Shown: piece by piece, positions 40,546 through 51,237 of the stretch
How the letters are laid out: every line of letters begins with the position of its first letter
Numbering within the stretch: the stretch's first letter is position 1
Source: Tritrichomonas foetus
Taxonomy: Eukaryota; Parabasalia; Tritrichomonadida; Tritrichomonadidae
Length of the DNA stretch: 64,000 nt
Assembly: GCA_001839685.1 (NCBI GenBank)
Contig: MLAK01000636.1
Location: forward strand, 1-64,000
Reading direction: 5' to 3'
Made by a program: the position numbers and the translations under genes
Notes under the pieces: generated by a model
Seen by the model: the letters and a program-made list of their open reading frames with translations, nothing else
What the model was told of the DNA's origin: nothing
Databases searched by the model: none

Positions 40546-41961
40546 ATGGATGGGAATGATTCCGAGGCAGTTTCAGTTCCAAACAATGTTGGCGGATATC
40601 AAATGCGTGGTACTGTTGGTGATGGCGCTTTTTCGGTCGTTAAATTGGCCATGCATATCGAATCGAAAAAATATTATGCTTGTAAAATCGTTCCCAAGGC
40701 GCGAATTAGCACTGACAATCTTCGAGAAAGATTCGAAATCGAAATTCATGTTAATCAACAACTTCGCCACCCCGGAATCGTCGCTCTGTATGATCTCATG
40801 AAAGATGATAATAATTATTACTTAATTATGGAATTTTGTCCCAATGGTGAACTTTTTCAATATATTGTTGATCGTACCCACTTAAAAGAAGAAGAAGCAA
40901 AGCCGTTGATCAGGCAAGTATTGGAAACATTACAATACATTCATTCTATGAACATCAGTCATCGTGATTTAAAGCCAGAAAATCTTCTAATTGACCAATT
41001 TGGCCGGATAAAATTTTCCGACTTTGGCTTGAGTCGCTTTATTCCAGAAAGCGGTTTGGTTGATACTCCATGCGGGTCACCATGCTATGCTTCACCAGAA
41101 TGTATCAGCGGTCGTCCTTATAATGGAAAAACCACCGATGTTTGGAGCTGCGGTGTTATTTTATATGCAATGCTCACAGGCCAACTTCCATGGACCAAAA
41201 GGAATCAAACACAGCTTTTTGCACAAATTAAAAAAGGTGAATATGTCATACCCAATTTTTTAAGTGATAACTGTAGAAATTTCATAAAAGGTTTAATGAC
41301 AGTCGATATCGTTGAACGGTTAACAATCGAACAAGCTCTTGAACACCCGTGGTTGAAAAATACACCACCTCAATTTGAGACTCTTCCAAAAAGTGTTTTG
41401 AATCCAGCTTATTTATCAATTAAAAAAGTCGACAATTTGTTTGAATCACCTGATGAAGCTGATAACGATTTTTTAGTTGATGATAGCTTATTGAACAATC
41501 ATAGTTTTCCACAATTGTCTATTTTATCAACTTTAAAGAATATCAAATATGGTGAAAATTTACCACCTATATTGATAAGTGCAAATGCTTCAGCATCAAT
41601 TTCATCTGTTGGTTCTTCACTAACTAATAAAAATGTTATTCATGAAAAATCAACAACAACAGCAATCAATGGAGCAACTGCAAGTTCAGGAAAAACGAAA
41701 TTAAGACCAACTAAAAGATTTAGACCATCAACAAAAACAGGAAATTTAAGGACAAGTTCACAAATGACAAGAAATATTCAAGCTGCAAATGCTGCAATTG
41801 TCGCAAACGTATCTTCATCAAGTGCTAAATCACCAGTAGGATCAACAGGCTCGGCTGCCCCAACGACTTTATCAAAAAGACCATCACTGAAGACGAATTC
41901 TACAATCAGAAAAAATGTTGTTGCAAAACCAAACGTAGTGATCAGCAAAAAAGTTCATTAA
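40546..41961 (+). CDS. CAMKL (SNF1/MARK-like) serine/threonine protein kinase
   Basis: 471 residues. The kinase domain covers about 18-275: glycine loop GDGAFS (25-30), Lys47 in ACKI, catalytic loop HRDLKPEN (Asp141, Asn146), DFG at 159-161, and an activation loop with TPCGSPCYASPE. The ending HPWLKN is typical of CAMK-like kinases. All catalytic residues are present. The T-P-C-G-S-P-x-Y-A-(S/A)-P-E loop is the SNF1/AMPK/MARK type, normally switched on by phosphorylation of its threonine. The C-terminal ~190 residues are serine/threonine/alanine rich, basic and probably disordered, with no UBA or KA1 domain recognised. The first ATG lies 16 bases after an initiator-like TCACAA. Confidence 0.9.
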   Translation: MDGNDSEAVSVPNNVGGYQMRGTVGDGAFSVVKLAMHIESKKYYACKIVPKARISTDNLRERFEIEIHVNQQLRHPGIVALYDLMKDDNNYYLIMEFCPNGELFQYIVDRTHLKEEEAKPLIRQVLETLQYIHSMNISHRDLKPENLLIDQFGRIKFSDFGLSRFIPESGLVDTPCGSPCYASPECISGRPYNGKTTDVWSCGVILYAMLTGQLPWTKRNQTQLFAQIKKGEYVIPNFLSDNCRNFIKGLMTVDIVERLTIEQALEHPWLKNTPPQFETLPKSVLNPAYLSIKKVDNLFESPDEADNDFLVDDSLLNNHSFPQLSILSTLKNIKYGENLPPILISANASASISSVGSSLTNKNVIHEKSTTTAINGATASSGKTKLRPTKRFRPSTKTGNLRTSSQMTRNIQAANAAIVANVSSSSAKSPVGSTGSAAPTTLSKRPSLKTNSTIRKNVVAKPNVVISKKVH

Positions 41962-43153
41962 CAAAAATTCGCATTTTACTCAAACTCACTTCAACAAAAC
42001 AAAACAAAATTCATCAAAAATAAAAACAACAAAAGCGAATCCTATGCATCCACATTTGGACAAGAACCTCATATGATCTATTGCAACTCTTTGACATTAT
42101 CATTGACAACAAATTTTAAAACTCCGAATGATGCCAAAAAAGTATCAAGATTTATAAAAGTGACATTTTTGCAGCAAATCCAAAAATTTCAAAACTGAAT
42201 CTTCCCCTATATTATGAATGATACTGCCATTGATTATAGATGGATGAAATTATCTATCTATAATTCCCTTTATATTTTCCTTTGATTAGTGTAATTGTCT
42301 TTCTCATCAATTTTGTTATGCCATTTGAAGTGGTTTTTATGTCGAGATGGCTATTTGTCAGTCATAAGTAATGATACATTATTTATTTGTATTCGAACTG
42401 TAATAAATGTTAGAATAAATTTGTTATATTTCGGAATAACTTTATTTTACTTTATTACTTATATTTTAAAAGATTTTAATATAGCTGCCCACGTGTAGGC
42501 AACGTGAATTCATGTGATGAACTTTTTGTTCAATTCTATTATTTCTATAAAGCTCGCCCATCCAAGAGATTTTCGGCTGGACAGCTCTTCAGGGAAAAAA
42601 AAATAGTTGATCGATTAAAAGGTAAACTATTTGTGCAAATTTCAAGAAAATTGAATTTCTTCCCACAATGAAACTTGTGTATTTTAAATCAAATAAGTTG
42701 TGATATGAGATATTTTTTCCATCTTGATCATCATTGGAATCATTTATTTCATCTTTTTAAGTTGTCTGTTGTTATTCTTTCATGAAAAACGAAAAATGCC
42801 ATTATGTGCTTATTATTTATGTTTAATAATCGAATAATTGAATAAATTCATGGCAGAGGCATCAACAAATAATTTTTTAAAATTATTTTATAAAATAATA
42901 ATGATATTGATGTTGAGAAACATTTCAAATTTATTGTCATTTGATAATATTTTAAATTGACACGAATACTCAAACACTTTTCGTCAAGTGGAATCAAATC
43001 GAAAAGACAAAATCCATGAAAAAAAGTCAGTTTTATAAAAAAAATATATTTTCAATTATTATATGGTCTTCGATTCGGAAAAAGTTCAACAATGAAATTT
43101 TCACTATTTTTGTTTGACCTTTTTCAACGGTTACTCTCAATTGGATAAAAAGT
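41962..43153. other. Intergenic, 1.2 kb, with a GC-richer hairpin-forming island
   Basis: No protein gene. At about 42485-42595 a GC-richer segment forms short pairings (TGCC/GGCA around CACGTG; AAGAG/CTCTT). At 42882-42899 there is a perfect 18-base palindrome ATTATTTTATAAAATAAT. Confidence 0.4.
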
Positions 43154-43801
43154 ATGATTCAACAACAAGTAAGACACAAAAACCATGACCAAAAAATATT
43201 TTACTCACAGCTAAATCAACAGGATGACATATTTGTGGAGAAAAAAATTAACATGAAAATTGGTGAAATTAAAAATCTGCCACAAAATTCTGAAAGACTT
43301 CAATCGAACGAATATTTTGTGGAACTATCCAAATCTCTACTTATTGACGGATTTTCTGAAGATGAAGTTTCTTTTTATATTAAAAATCTAAATCATATTT
43401 CCAATTATGATGAAAATGATCTTGATAAACTTGAAAAAACATTAAAAAGTGAAATACAAAATATTAATTATTCTATTCACCAAATTTATAAAAATGAAAA
43501 CTTTTTTTCCTCAAAAAAAGAATTTCCTTTAAGTAGAGATGATCGAATTTCCATGTCACATATCACGATAAGGGAACCTGAGCAACCAAAAAATGCTAAT
43601 CGTTATGTTGTATCACCTGATAAACAAAATAAACCTAGAACATCAAGTCCACGAAAACTTCACACCATTCCAGCTCAAATAAATCCTGAGAATCCAAAGA
43701 AAAATGAAGTGCAAAAAGAAGATGCGCCTATCATTCAAGCAACTGCTGCAGGTGCAAAATTCTTCGCTGATCTTGCTGAAGAAACGGAATTTATTTTTTA
43801 A
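43154..43801 (+). CDS. Hypothetical polar protein
   Basis: 215 residues, not recognised. The N-terminal half is helical and charged (residues about 55-115; FSEDEVSFYIKNLNHI and a Glu/Lys-rich stretch that may form a short coiled coil). The region 120-195 is polar, proline and lysine rich (TSSPRKLHTIPAQINPENPKK) and probably disordered. The C-terminus QATAAGAKFFADLAEETEFIF is a likely amphipathic helix. No signal peptide or membrane segment. A clean ATG and stop with codon use like neighbouring genes support it as a real gene. No initiator of the TCA(C/T)(A/T) type was found just upstream. Confidence 0.5.
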   Translation: MIQQQVRHKNHDQKIFYSQLNQQDDIFVEKKINMKIGEIKNLPQNSERLQSNEYFVELSKSLLIDGFSEDEVSFYIKNLNHISNYDENDLDKLEKTLKSEIQNINYSIHQIYKNENFFSSKKEFPLSRDDRISMSHITIREPEQPKNANRYVVSPDKQNKPRTSSPRKLHTIPAQINPENPKKNEVQKEDAPIIQATAAGAKFFADLAEETEFIF

Positions 43802-44196
43802 AGCATTTAGTTTTCTTTGATGAGTATTATTTTGAGAATATATTACTAAACTTTATGCTGATCAAACCAAACTCAAAAATCAACAAAAATTTCAATGTTA
43901 TTCATCTCAATCAGAAATTATTGATATTCTGGAAATTTCTTTAATTATATTAAATTCATTGGTTATTTCCAAAGAACAGCCAATGTTTTCCATGCTATAC
44001 GTGACTTTTATTTAATTTTAGGATTTTATAAAATCAGTAAACCAGCAATCCATTAATTTTTAAGTCAAAATAAAATATATCAAATATTTTTTTCAGGTTA
44101 AAAAAAATATTCTTTTTTGATATAGCTAGTGTTTATTACATAAAAAACAGAGAAGTAAATTCAAAGAAATCACATCAAACTCATGGTTTGATTAAA
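43802..44196. other. Intergenic between convergent genes, nothing seen
   Basis: AT-rich 3' flanks of the hypothetical plus-strand gene and the HEAT-repeat minus-strand gene. Confidence 0.5.
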
Positions 44197-47100
44197 TTAA
44201 GTGTCACTTACAGTCAGGTCTTGCCACTCTGGATCGAAACTGTGAGCTTTTCGAACGATTTTTGTAGGCGAAAAAGTCTTTAATGTAATATTTCTTTTTC
44301 CACGCACATTTGAAGCTCTTTCTATCTTCCTAACAAGCTTTTCACATCTTTCTTTACCAATTTTCTTGAATGTAATTTTCAATAAAAATTTATCATTTGC
44401 ATTAATTAATCTCCAAATACGAGAAGCACATTTAATTAATTTTCTACACAGTTCAATATTTTCAAATGATTCGGAAAGATACATGAATGAGAAATAAAGA
44501 ACTTTTGAAACAATTTCATCATTATTTTTGAATTCTTTAGACAAGATGGTTCCAAGTTGTAATAAACTCATCACCAAATGTGACTCGTAATCAAATTTTT
44601 CATAAATTGATAAAAACTTGGGATTTTCTACAAAATTTGTTGGAATTTTATGAGTTAAAATATATCCAAGAAGTTCACAACCGCCTCTTTGAAAGTTATC
44701 GATTGCAACTTCTTCGATTTTTGGCATTGACTTGAAACATTTTGTTCTTTTGAGCGATTTATAAATTACATTTATTTTGAATTGAATTGATTTTTCATCA
44801 TCATTCAAAATTCTTAATAAAAAGTCATCAATTTCATAAAGTTTATCATTGGTTAATTTATCGAATAATAAAGTTATCACCAGATTGGTTTTGTCTTCAT
44901 TGAAGGAAATAATTTGTTCAAAAAGTTTTTCGCTGATTTGACTGACATTTTTCGCCTTTCCATTATTGATAATGCATGCAACAGTCATACAATTTACATT
45001 CTTAGGATTTACTGAACAATTTTTGAAGTAGAGTTGAGTAACTGATTCCCATATTGTTTTAAATTCTTTATTATTAGATTTCTCTGCACAAACTTTTAAG
45101 AAAAGGGCAAAATATTTCGATGAAATTTGATGATTTGATTTATTAATGGTTTTTAGTATTTGGGCCATTTGGTGTAAATCAATCATAGTAAATTCAATCA
45201 TACTTGTTAGACCAAGTAATGCAGATGAAACCCTCCACATTTCTTGACAATTCATAACTTCATTTAAAAAGAAACTTGACAATTTTTCTTCGGAGATTAT
45301 ATTTTCAACAACACTCGAATTTTCTGAGTGAGATGATGAATTTTTCATTAACCATATTAATGAAGTTATAATGTTTGAATAAATATCACTAAACTTGGAT
45401 CGAAAAGCTGAAATTTCACTCCAATTAGGTAAATTGCTGTTATTACTATTGTTATTATTCCATAAATCGTAAGCATTTTGAACAATGTGTGAAAATTGAA
45501 TCAAAAAGTCTGGAAACATGTTTTCAATCTTGCCAAAAATTTCATTATTTTCCCGTGCAACAGAAACCATTTGGGCAGCAATTGCAATATAAGCAGATTC
45601 AGATTGGGACGATGATTTGGCTTTATTTAATCCTTCAATAAAACAATTACAAACATTTGTATTAGTTGATAAGTCTTGAATATGGAAATATAAAAACTTG
45701 GTAAGAAACGTTCCACTTAAAGAAATGTGTGAAAATGCAATTTTAGCGGCTGTTGAAAATTGAGAATCATATAATTCAAGCATTCTTTTTCCACTTTCAT
45801 CTGTGAAATATGAAAATGTATCGAAAATTTTATCAAGTAGAATGAAGCACTCACTCCGTAAATTTTCACTTTGAAGCGAGCGAATTGTTGACGCAATGAT
45901 ATCATCAATGCACCCACTCATAAATGGACTAGTTTCTAAAATAACTGGCAAAAGAAGTTGTGCTATATTCATACAACACTTTTTCACATTATCACAAGCA
46001 CCAACATCAGTTCCAGGTAAAGTACCATTCATATTACATGATTTAATGATTGAAACCCATTCTTTCAGTCGATTTCTTACTTCATTTGTTTTTTCATTTC
46101 CACTTTCATTACTTTTATTGATTCCAGCATTCGATGAATCCGTATTATGTTGTGCAATATTTACAAAATTAGAAACTAAAACATTAATGAATTCAGTGGC
46201 TCGGCTATCTCCAGTAATTTGTAAAATCATTAATACATGAGGAATTAATGAAAAGAAGTCAGCATTGGTATCAATCATTTTTGCATAATCTGCAAAAACT
46301 CCACACGCTGCAGTTTTACATGATAAAGAAGTTCCTCTTGATTTTGGAAATGCTAAGTTTTCATTAATGACAAGATCTTTAGCGAATGCAAAAGCAGCTC
46401 GAAGAACATGGAAATAAACACCTTTTGAATAAGGAACTTCACTATTTGCGAAACTTAAAATCACATTCTTTGATAAATTATAAAAGAATGCATGCGGTTT
46501 TTGTGGATTATTTGTTGAGTTATTCATTTCCGGAGAGAGAATCAAAAGTAATGCATTAAAAGCTTGAGCCATGTAATACATGATATATGGGCATAAGGCT
46601 TTTTCTTGTTGGAAGAGATTGAAAAAGAAATCTACTTGATTGGCAGTAAATGATGATAAAGATAATTGTACAATATATTGTTGATATAATACCATTAATG
46701 AATAAACTGCATATACGGTATATTCTGTTGATAAAGCAAGATTATTTAAATCCAATAATATAGTAATAATTATATCTTCTGGTAAATCTTTAATATAACC
46801 AAAAATTGCAGCTAATAAGAAACATTTTTCTCTTATTGAATGAAAATTGATAATTCTGGATAAAACATCGTTTAAATACTTCTTTTGATGCTGTTGTGTA
46901 TATAATGCAATGCATTCCGAAAAAGTTTGAATTCTTAATGATACATTGATATCTAAGACATCAAGTATATTTTTATCATTAGTTATTTTGCTATTCGTTT
47001 GATTTTTCTCAATTGTTGCATTAATTGCAGTAAATAAATGGTCAAGTAGATCATCATGAAATAAACTAGCAGTTGCAGGATTTTTCAGTAAAGATAAAAT

Positions 47101-49113
47101 AAGTGATGGTGCTATTTGATAATTATATTGACTTGTATATAGTAATTCAACAAAATACTTTCCCATATCAGCAGGAAGTGATAAAATATAATCAGGATAT
47201 ATAGCTATTGCATTTTGCGAAAAAACATTCGAATGAAGAGAAAGGAAAACTTTTGGAATATCTCTTGAAATTTCTGGACTTCTTTTTACTAGCATTAATG
47301 GAGACATCATTCCATTTTTTAAATTGGAGAAAACAAAATCAACTGGTGGATTTGAAGTATTTACAAGACTTCTAATTTTTCGACCAAGTAAATTTGAAAT
47401 TCTTTCATCTTTTTCAATCTCACTAAAACATTTGAGCATGCAAATATTTGTCGTTGTTGAAGGTAATGCATCATTTGTATATATAACAGTAAGCGCACGC
47501 GTAGAATTCTTCAGCTTTGGATATTGAACAATAAACTGTGCAACTGTTGAAGCTAACCATGAGCAGCGTTGTATTACATTTTCGCTAAGTATTGTGTTAT
47601 TTTCATAAAAGTATGAAAATAATTCTAGTGCATGATCAGCATCATCTAAAGAAAAGAAAGATGAAGGAACAACGCACATTAAAGTAAAAGCACTTTGAAA
47701 AGCTCCATTCCAAACTTGTGTTGCTTTTAATCCTTTTGAGATTGCTGTTTCTATATTTTCTCTATAATCATATGCAAGCTCAGGCCTATGACAAATAATT
47801 GTAGCCGCAACCATCGATAAACATTTTATTTCACGATTTAGGTTTTGGTAGGCTTCTGGTGGATTTGATAAGAAAATTGTTGACGTTTGAACGAATTGGG
47901 ATGCAAGTTCAGGTGAACGAAGTGCAATTTTTGTAAAAAATGAAAGTGCCGATTCTCTCAAAGAAAGTTGAGGTTTTGTTGACATTTGAAACGCCAAAGC
48001 AGCAGTTAAATCTGTGCTTTCTTCGTCATATGCAAGAATGCGCATAAAATATAAAGTGTCAGCAGAAAGTTTGTTTTCTTTATTGGTTTTTTGAAAAAGT
48101 TGTCTTCTGTTATCAAATGAAATTAAATTAATAAAAGTGACTATTTCTTCAGGAATATTTTTACAAATAAATTTGAAAAACAGCATGAGGTGTTTGTTGA
48201 TATATGATGGTGAGATCATCACTAAAAATTTATGGAATATTAAGTGAATGTAATCAGGAAAATCTCTTAATAAGTTAGAGAAACACTTTTTCAGATCATC
48301 ATCGCCAACTTTATCTTTTTTTTCATTTAATTGAAAATCATTTTTGCTTTTTTCGTCAACTGTACAGTCTTTCAGATTATGAATCATGAGCTTTGCTAAT
48401 AGGAATCCAATTTCTTCTACTATAAATGGTGAAGTAAATTCATTATCAAGTAAGAATTTAATGTTTGGATAAATTTTTTGAAAATTGATTTTTGATTTCA
48501 AAATTGTGCGCAATAATCGAATAGAGAGTAATATCGTGATTTCATTATTTGATGTTAATCCTTTCATAGCTAATCGTGATGATTTGTCGATAAATACATT
48601 TCCAGTTAATTCTCTTCTCCCTTTTTTGAAGCACATTGTAATTGAATATAAAACTGGTTGGATTTGTGAAAAAGGCAAAGATAGCAAACCTTTAGCAAAT
48701 CCAGCAATCATTGACAACGAATGTGTTCCTATTAATTTCGTTACATATCCAGCTGCATATATTGAAGCTTTATATGGTCGCTTTCCAACATCAGTAAATA
48801 AATTCCATGTTTTCCCAATTCGGTTATCTGTTTTATATAGGCTGACTAAGCAGGAAGCGATTCTGACTGAGCATGAAACAGATAAATCACCTTTATTTGT
48901 GTGAAGAAGAGAAATTAGTAAATTTTCTAATTTATCGAAATAGGAATCTGAAATTGTTGATGGCAAGATAATCTCGTAATTTACTAAACTGTCGCATATA
49001 ATTCGTTCGGCTGGTTGAAGGCGCTTTGATTTGACTAATTTCTCTAAATTTAAGATTAAATCATCCATTTGTTCAAATTCAATTAAAAGTTTCACTTTTT
49101 CAATAGTTTTCAT
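44197..49113 (-). CDS. HEAT-repeat protein resembling HEATR5/Laa1
   Basis: 1638 residues from the ATG at 49113; the frame is open 12 codons further to a TTG, but the ATG is preferred. The entire chain is alpha-helical with HEAT-like helix pairs. The order and character of segments resemble HEATR5/Laa1 proteins, which bind the AP-1 clathrin adaptor and act in trafficking at the trans-Golgi and endosomes. The match is best where helices like STEYTVYAVYSLMVLYQQY are followed by a chain ending LLLILSPEMN. Low-complexity inserts occur (asparagine run around residues 1235-1250). The basic C-terminus (GKRNITLKTFSPTKIVRKAHS) is extended. No enzymatic motif is seen. The family assignment is tentative; other giant HEAT scaffolds are possible. 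Confidence 0.55.
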   Translation of the reverse strand: MKTIEKVKLLIEFEQMDDLILNLEKLVKSKRLQPAERIICDSLVNYEIILPSTISDSYFDKLENLLISLLHTNKGDLSVSCSVRIASCLVSLYKTDNRIGKTWNLFTDVGKRPYKASIYAAGYVTKLIGTHSLSMIAGFAKGLLSLPFSQIQPVLYSITMCFKKGRRELTGNVFIDKSSRLAMKGLTSNNEITILLSIRLLRTILKSKINFQKIYPNIKFLLDNEFTSPFIVEEIGFLLAKLMIHNLKDCTVDEKSKNDFQLNEKKDKVGDDDLKKCFSNLLRDFPDYIHLIFHKFLVMISPSYINKHLMLFFKFICKNIPEEIVTFINLISFDNRRQLFQKTNKENKLSADTLYFMRILAYDEESTDLTAALAFQMSTKPQLSLRESALSFFTKIALRSPELASQFVQTSTIFLSNPPEAYQNLNREIKCLSMVAATIICHRPELAYDYRENIETAISKGLKATQVWNGAFQSAFTLMCVVPSSFFSLDDADHALELFSYFYENNTILSENVIQRCSWLASTVAQFIVQYPKLKNSTRALTVIYTNDALPSTTTNICMLKCFSEIEKDERISNLLGRKIRSLVNTSNPPVDFVFSNLKNGMMSPLMLVKRSPEISRDIPKVFLSLHSNVFSQNAIAIYPDYILSLPADMGKYFVELLYTSQYNYQIAPSLILSLLKNPATASLFHDDLLDHLFTAINATIEKNQTNSKITNDKNILDVLDINVSLRIQTFSECIALYTQQHQKKYLNDVLSRIINFHSIREKCFLLAAIFGYIKDLPEDIIITILLDLNNLALSTEYTVYAVYSLMVLYQQYIVQLSLSSFTANQVDFFFNLFQQEKALCPYIMYYMAQAFNALLLILSPEMNNSTNNPQKPHAFFYNLSKNVILSFANSEVPYSKGVYFHVLRAAFAFAKDLVINENLAFPKSRGTSLSCKTAACGVFADYAKMIDTNADFFSLIPHVLMILQITGDSRATEFINVLVSNFVNIAQHNTDSSNAGINKSNESGNEKTNEVRNRLKEWVSIIKSCNMNGTLPGTDVGACDNVKKCCMNIAQLLLPVILETSPFMSGCIDDIIASTIRSLQSENLRSECFILLDKIFDTFSYFTDESGKRMLELYDSQFSTAAKIAFSHISLSGTFLTKFLYFHIQDLSTNTNVCNCFIEGLNKAKSSSQSESAYIAIAAQMVSVARENNEIFGKIENMFPDFLIQFSHIVQNAYDLWNNNNSNNSNLPNWSEISAFRSKFSDIYSNIITSLIWLMKNSSSHSENSSVVENIISEEKLSSFFLNEVMNCQEMWRVSSALLGLTSMIEFTMIDLHQMAQILKTINKSNHQISSKYFALFLKVCAEKSNNKEFKTIWESVTQLYFKNCSVNPKNVNCMTVACIINNGKAKNVSQISEKLFEQIISFNEDKTNLVITLLFDKLTNDKLYEIDDFLLRILNDDEKSIQFKINVIYKSLKRTKCFKSMPKIEEVAIDNFQRGGCELLGYILTHKIPTNFVENPKFLSIYEKFDYESHLVMSLLQLGTILSKEFKNNDEIVSKVLYFSFMYLSESFENIELCRKLIKCASRIWRLINANDKFLLKITFKKIGKERCEKLVRKIERASNVRGKRNITLKTFSPTKIVRKAHSFDPEWQDLTVSDT

Positions 49114-51237
49114 ATCTCGGCGATAATGTAAAGTATTAAAATTATTCAAAGGAAATTACGGTTGGAGCGATGACGAATTTTTTACTTCACCTTTGAAGAG
49201 ATTTCGTATCGTCTAAAATCTTCGATTTTAAAGAGAATTGAAATTGAGATAAAAGGACTAGATTTTGGATCATTACTAACCCTTCTATTTGTGATGGGTA
49301 ATTGAAACCGGCAAGGCGACTATTATCTTCAAATACCCATCATATAAAAAGTACACAACCTGGAAATACGTTTATTTTCATTAAATAAACTGAACTTTTT
49401 CGAATCTTGGAAACAACTTCCCGACTCTCTGATGCTTAATTTACAGCAACGAATTTTTGCTGGATAGATCTCAACCAATAAAAAATGCCAAAATTCGCTT
49501 GATTACTATTTTCGAAATTACACGTTATTTCTAAAATCTCCAGGCAGATGAAAGATTTTGCCCTTTCCACTAGATCAAAGAGTTACTCAAATATTTCTCT
49601 ATATTATCCCTACTATGTGGACAATTTTATCGAATTTATCTTGCAATACACCAATTTTATTGAATTTGAATTNGCTTAGATTTTTTTTCAAACTTTGCCA
49701 ACATGCACAATTTCGTCAGAATGTATTAACATCGATTTATAAAGCATTTTCGTCTTTTGGTTGTCGAGAATTACGTTCTCAAAAAAAATTCGATATTTGA
49801 TCAAAATCTAATGAACCAATTGTATTCAACTCACACAAAATCATGAACATTCTTATTAATAAAGAAGGAAATTGAATTTAATTCTGAAATTATTTGAGAA
49901 TCTTATTTTTTGGGCATAATTTTTTTTTCTTTCTTAAAATCCTTTTGAAGGAGCTTATCCATGTAAATACTCTCAAAAATCAAGGATATGTCGCATATGT
50001 GTGGGAAAAAAGTAGATTTTCATTTTCAATGGAATAGACGATTATAATGTATTCAAAACAATAAGTATTTCTAAAAAAATTGCTTTTTTTATTAAATCGA
50101 AGAATATCTCAAAAATAAAAAGACAAAATCTTTTAATATTTTGGATATATTATTTTTTAATTATGCTAATTATATGGAGAAAATATAAATAAAATCATAA
50201 GCGTAGAAGCATAGGTTGTGTACTTTTATCATATATTATGCTTAGTGAATAGATTCTGAATATTGTTGTCGTCCACAACTTAGATTCCGAATAACTCACA
50301 TGTGGAGAGATATTAATTGATTTTTGTTAAGAATGTAGAATGAAAAGTTAAATTTTGGTGGTGATCACAAATATTATTATTTTCAAATTCTTCCATTCAA
50401 TCTCAATTGATTAATACAATTCAAACTTTTGATAGATAGATCAGGAAAATGTAATTGACATGTTATTTCCGAATAAAAACAAATTTCAGCAAAAACGATT
50501 ATAATTAGATGAAGATTTTAGAGTTTTAAGAGCAAATAAAATAGTTAATAATTAATTTTTAAGTTTTTCTTCCGTGGAAAAGTGATTTGCAGTGTTAATA
50601 GGCTTATTCTCAAAATTTCTATTCGACAAATTTGAATGAATCGCTTACCAAATGTGAATTTTATATTATTGTTTATTATTACACCTTAATGAACATATAA
50701 TCACGAAATAAATTGGATTTTGGTTAGGATATATACAGAGTTTCATGTTTACAATGTTTAATAGATTGAGACATATTTGAAAAAGCTCGCCAACATAGAA
50801 ACATTTCTTAAGAATTAATATTTTCAAAGGAAATTATTTTATCAATCATTATTCGCGAAACTCTCCTAAATACAAAATGATATCAATTCGAGTTAGGACA
50901 TGAAAAGTGATCTTTCTTTTGATTCCAGAAAGTCCAGACAATCATATGAATGAAATTAATTTTTTAGATTGAAAGATTTCCTCAAAAAATATTGATCTAA
51001 TTCAATTTCGATCTCTTAAACTCCTCCAAAAGTATTCAAAAAAGTGGCCCAAAATTTATTTTTCGATCAACATTCAATATTCTCACAATTTCCTCAAAGA
51101 ATGAAATACTTGTTTTATCTTCATATCATTGCAAAAACCCGAATTATTGACATAAGATTATAATTAACAAATTAAGCCTTTTATATAAATCCACTTTTCA
51201 AAATTTGAATGCCACTCTCAATTAATTCTGTTAAACC
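49114..51237. other. Gene-poor 2.1-kb gap with hairpin and one ambiguous base
   Basis: The longest stretch without a convincing gene. It holds a hairpin TGATGGGTA (49292-49300)/TACCCATCA (49334-49342) about 180 bases upstream of the HEAT-repeat gene, and one unresolved base (N) at 49673. An 80-codon plus-strand frame (49558-49800) crosses the N, lacks an ATG start and has no recognisable content. Confidence 0.5.

Noticed and set aside
42295..42498. 67-codon hydrophobic frame
   Set aside because: Short, phenylalanine/isoleucine rich as expected from AT-rich DNA, no initiator or homologue recognised.
49558..49800. 80-codon frame spanning the ambiguous base
   Set aside because: Starts with TTG, contains an N, and has no recognisable domain or initiator.
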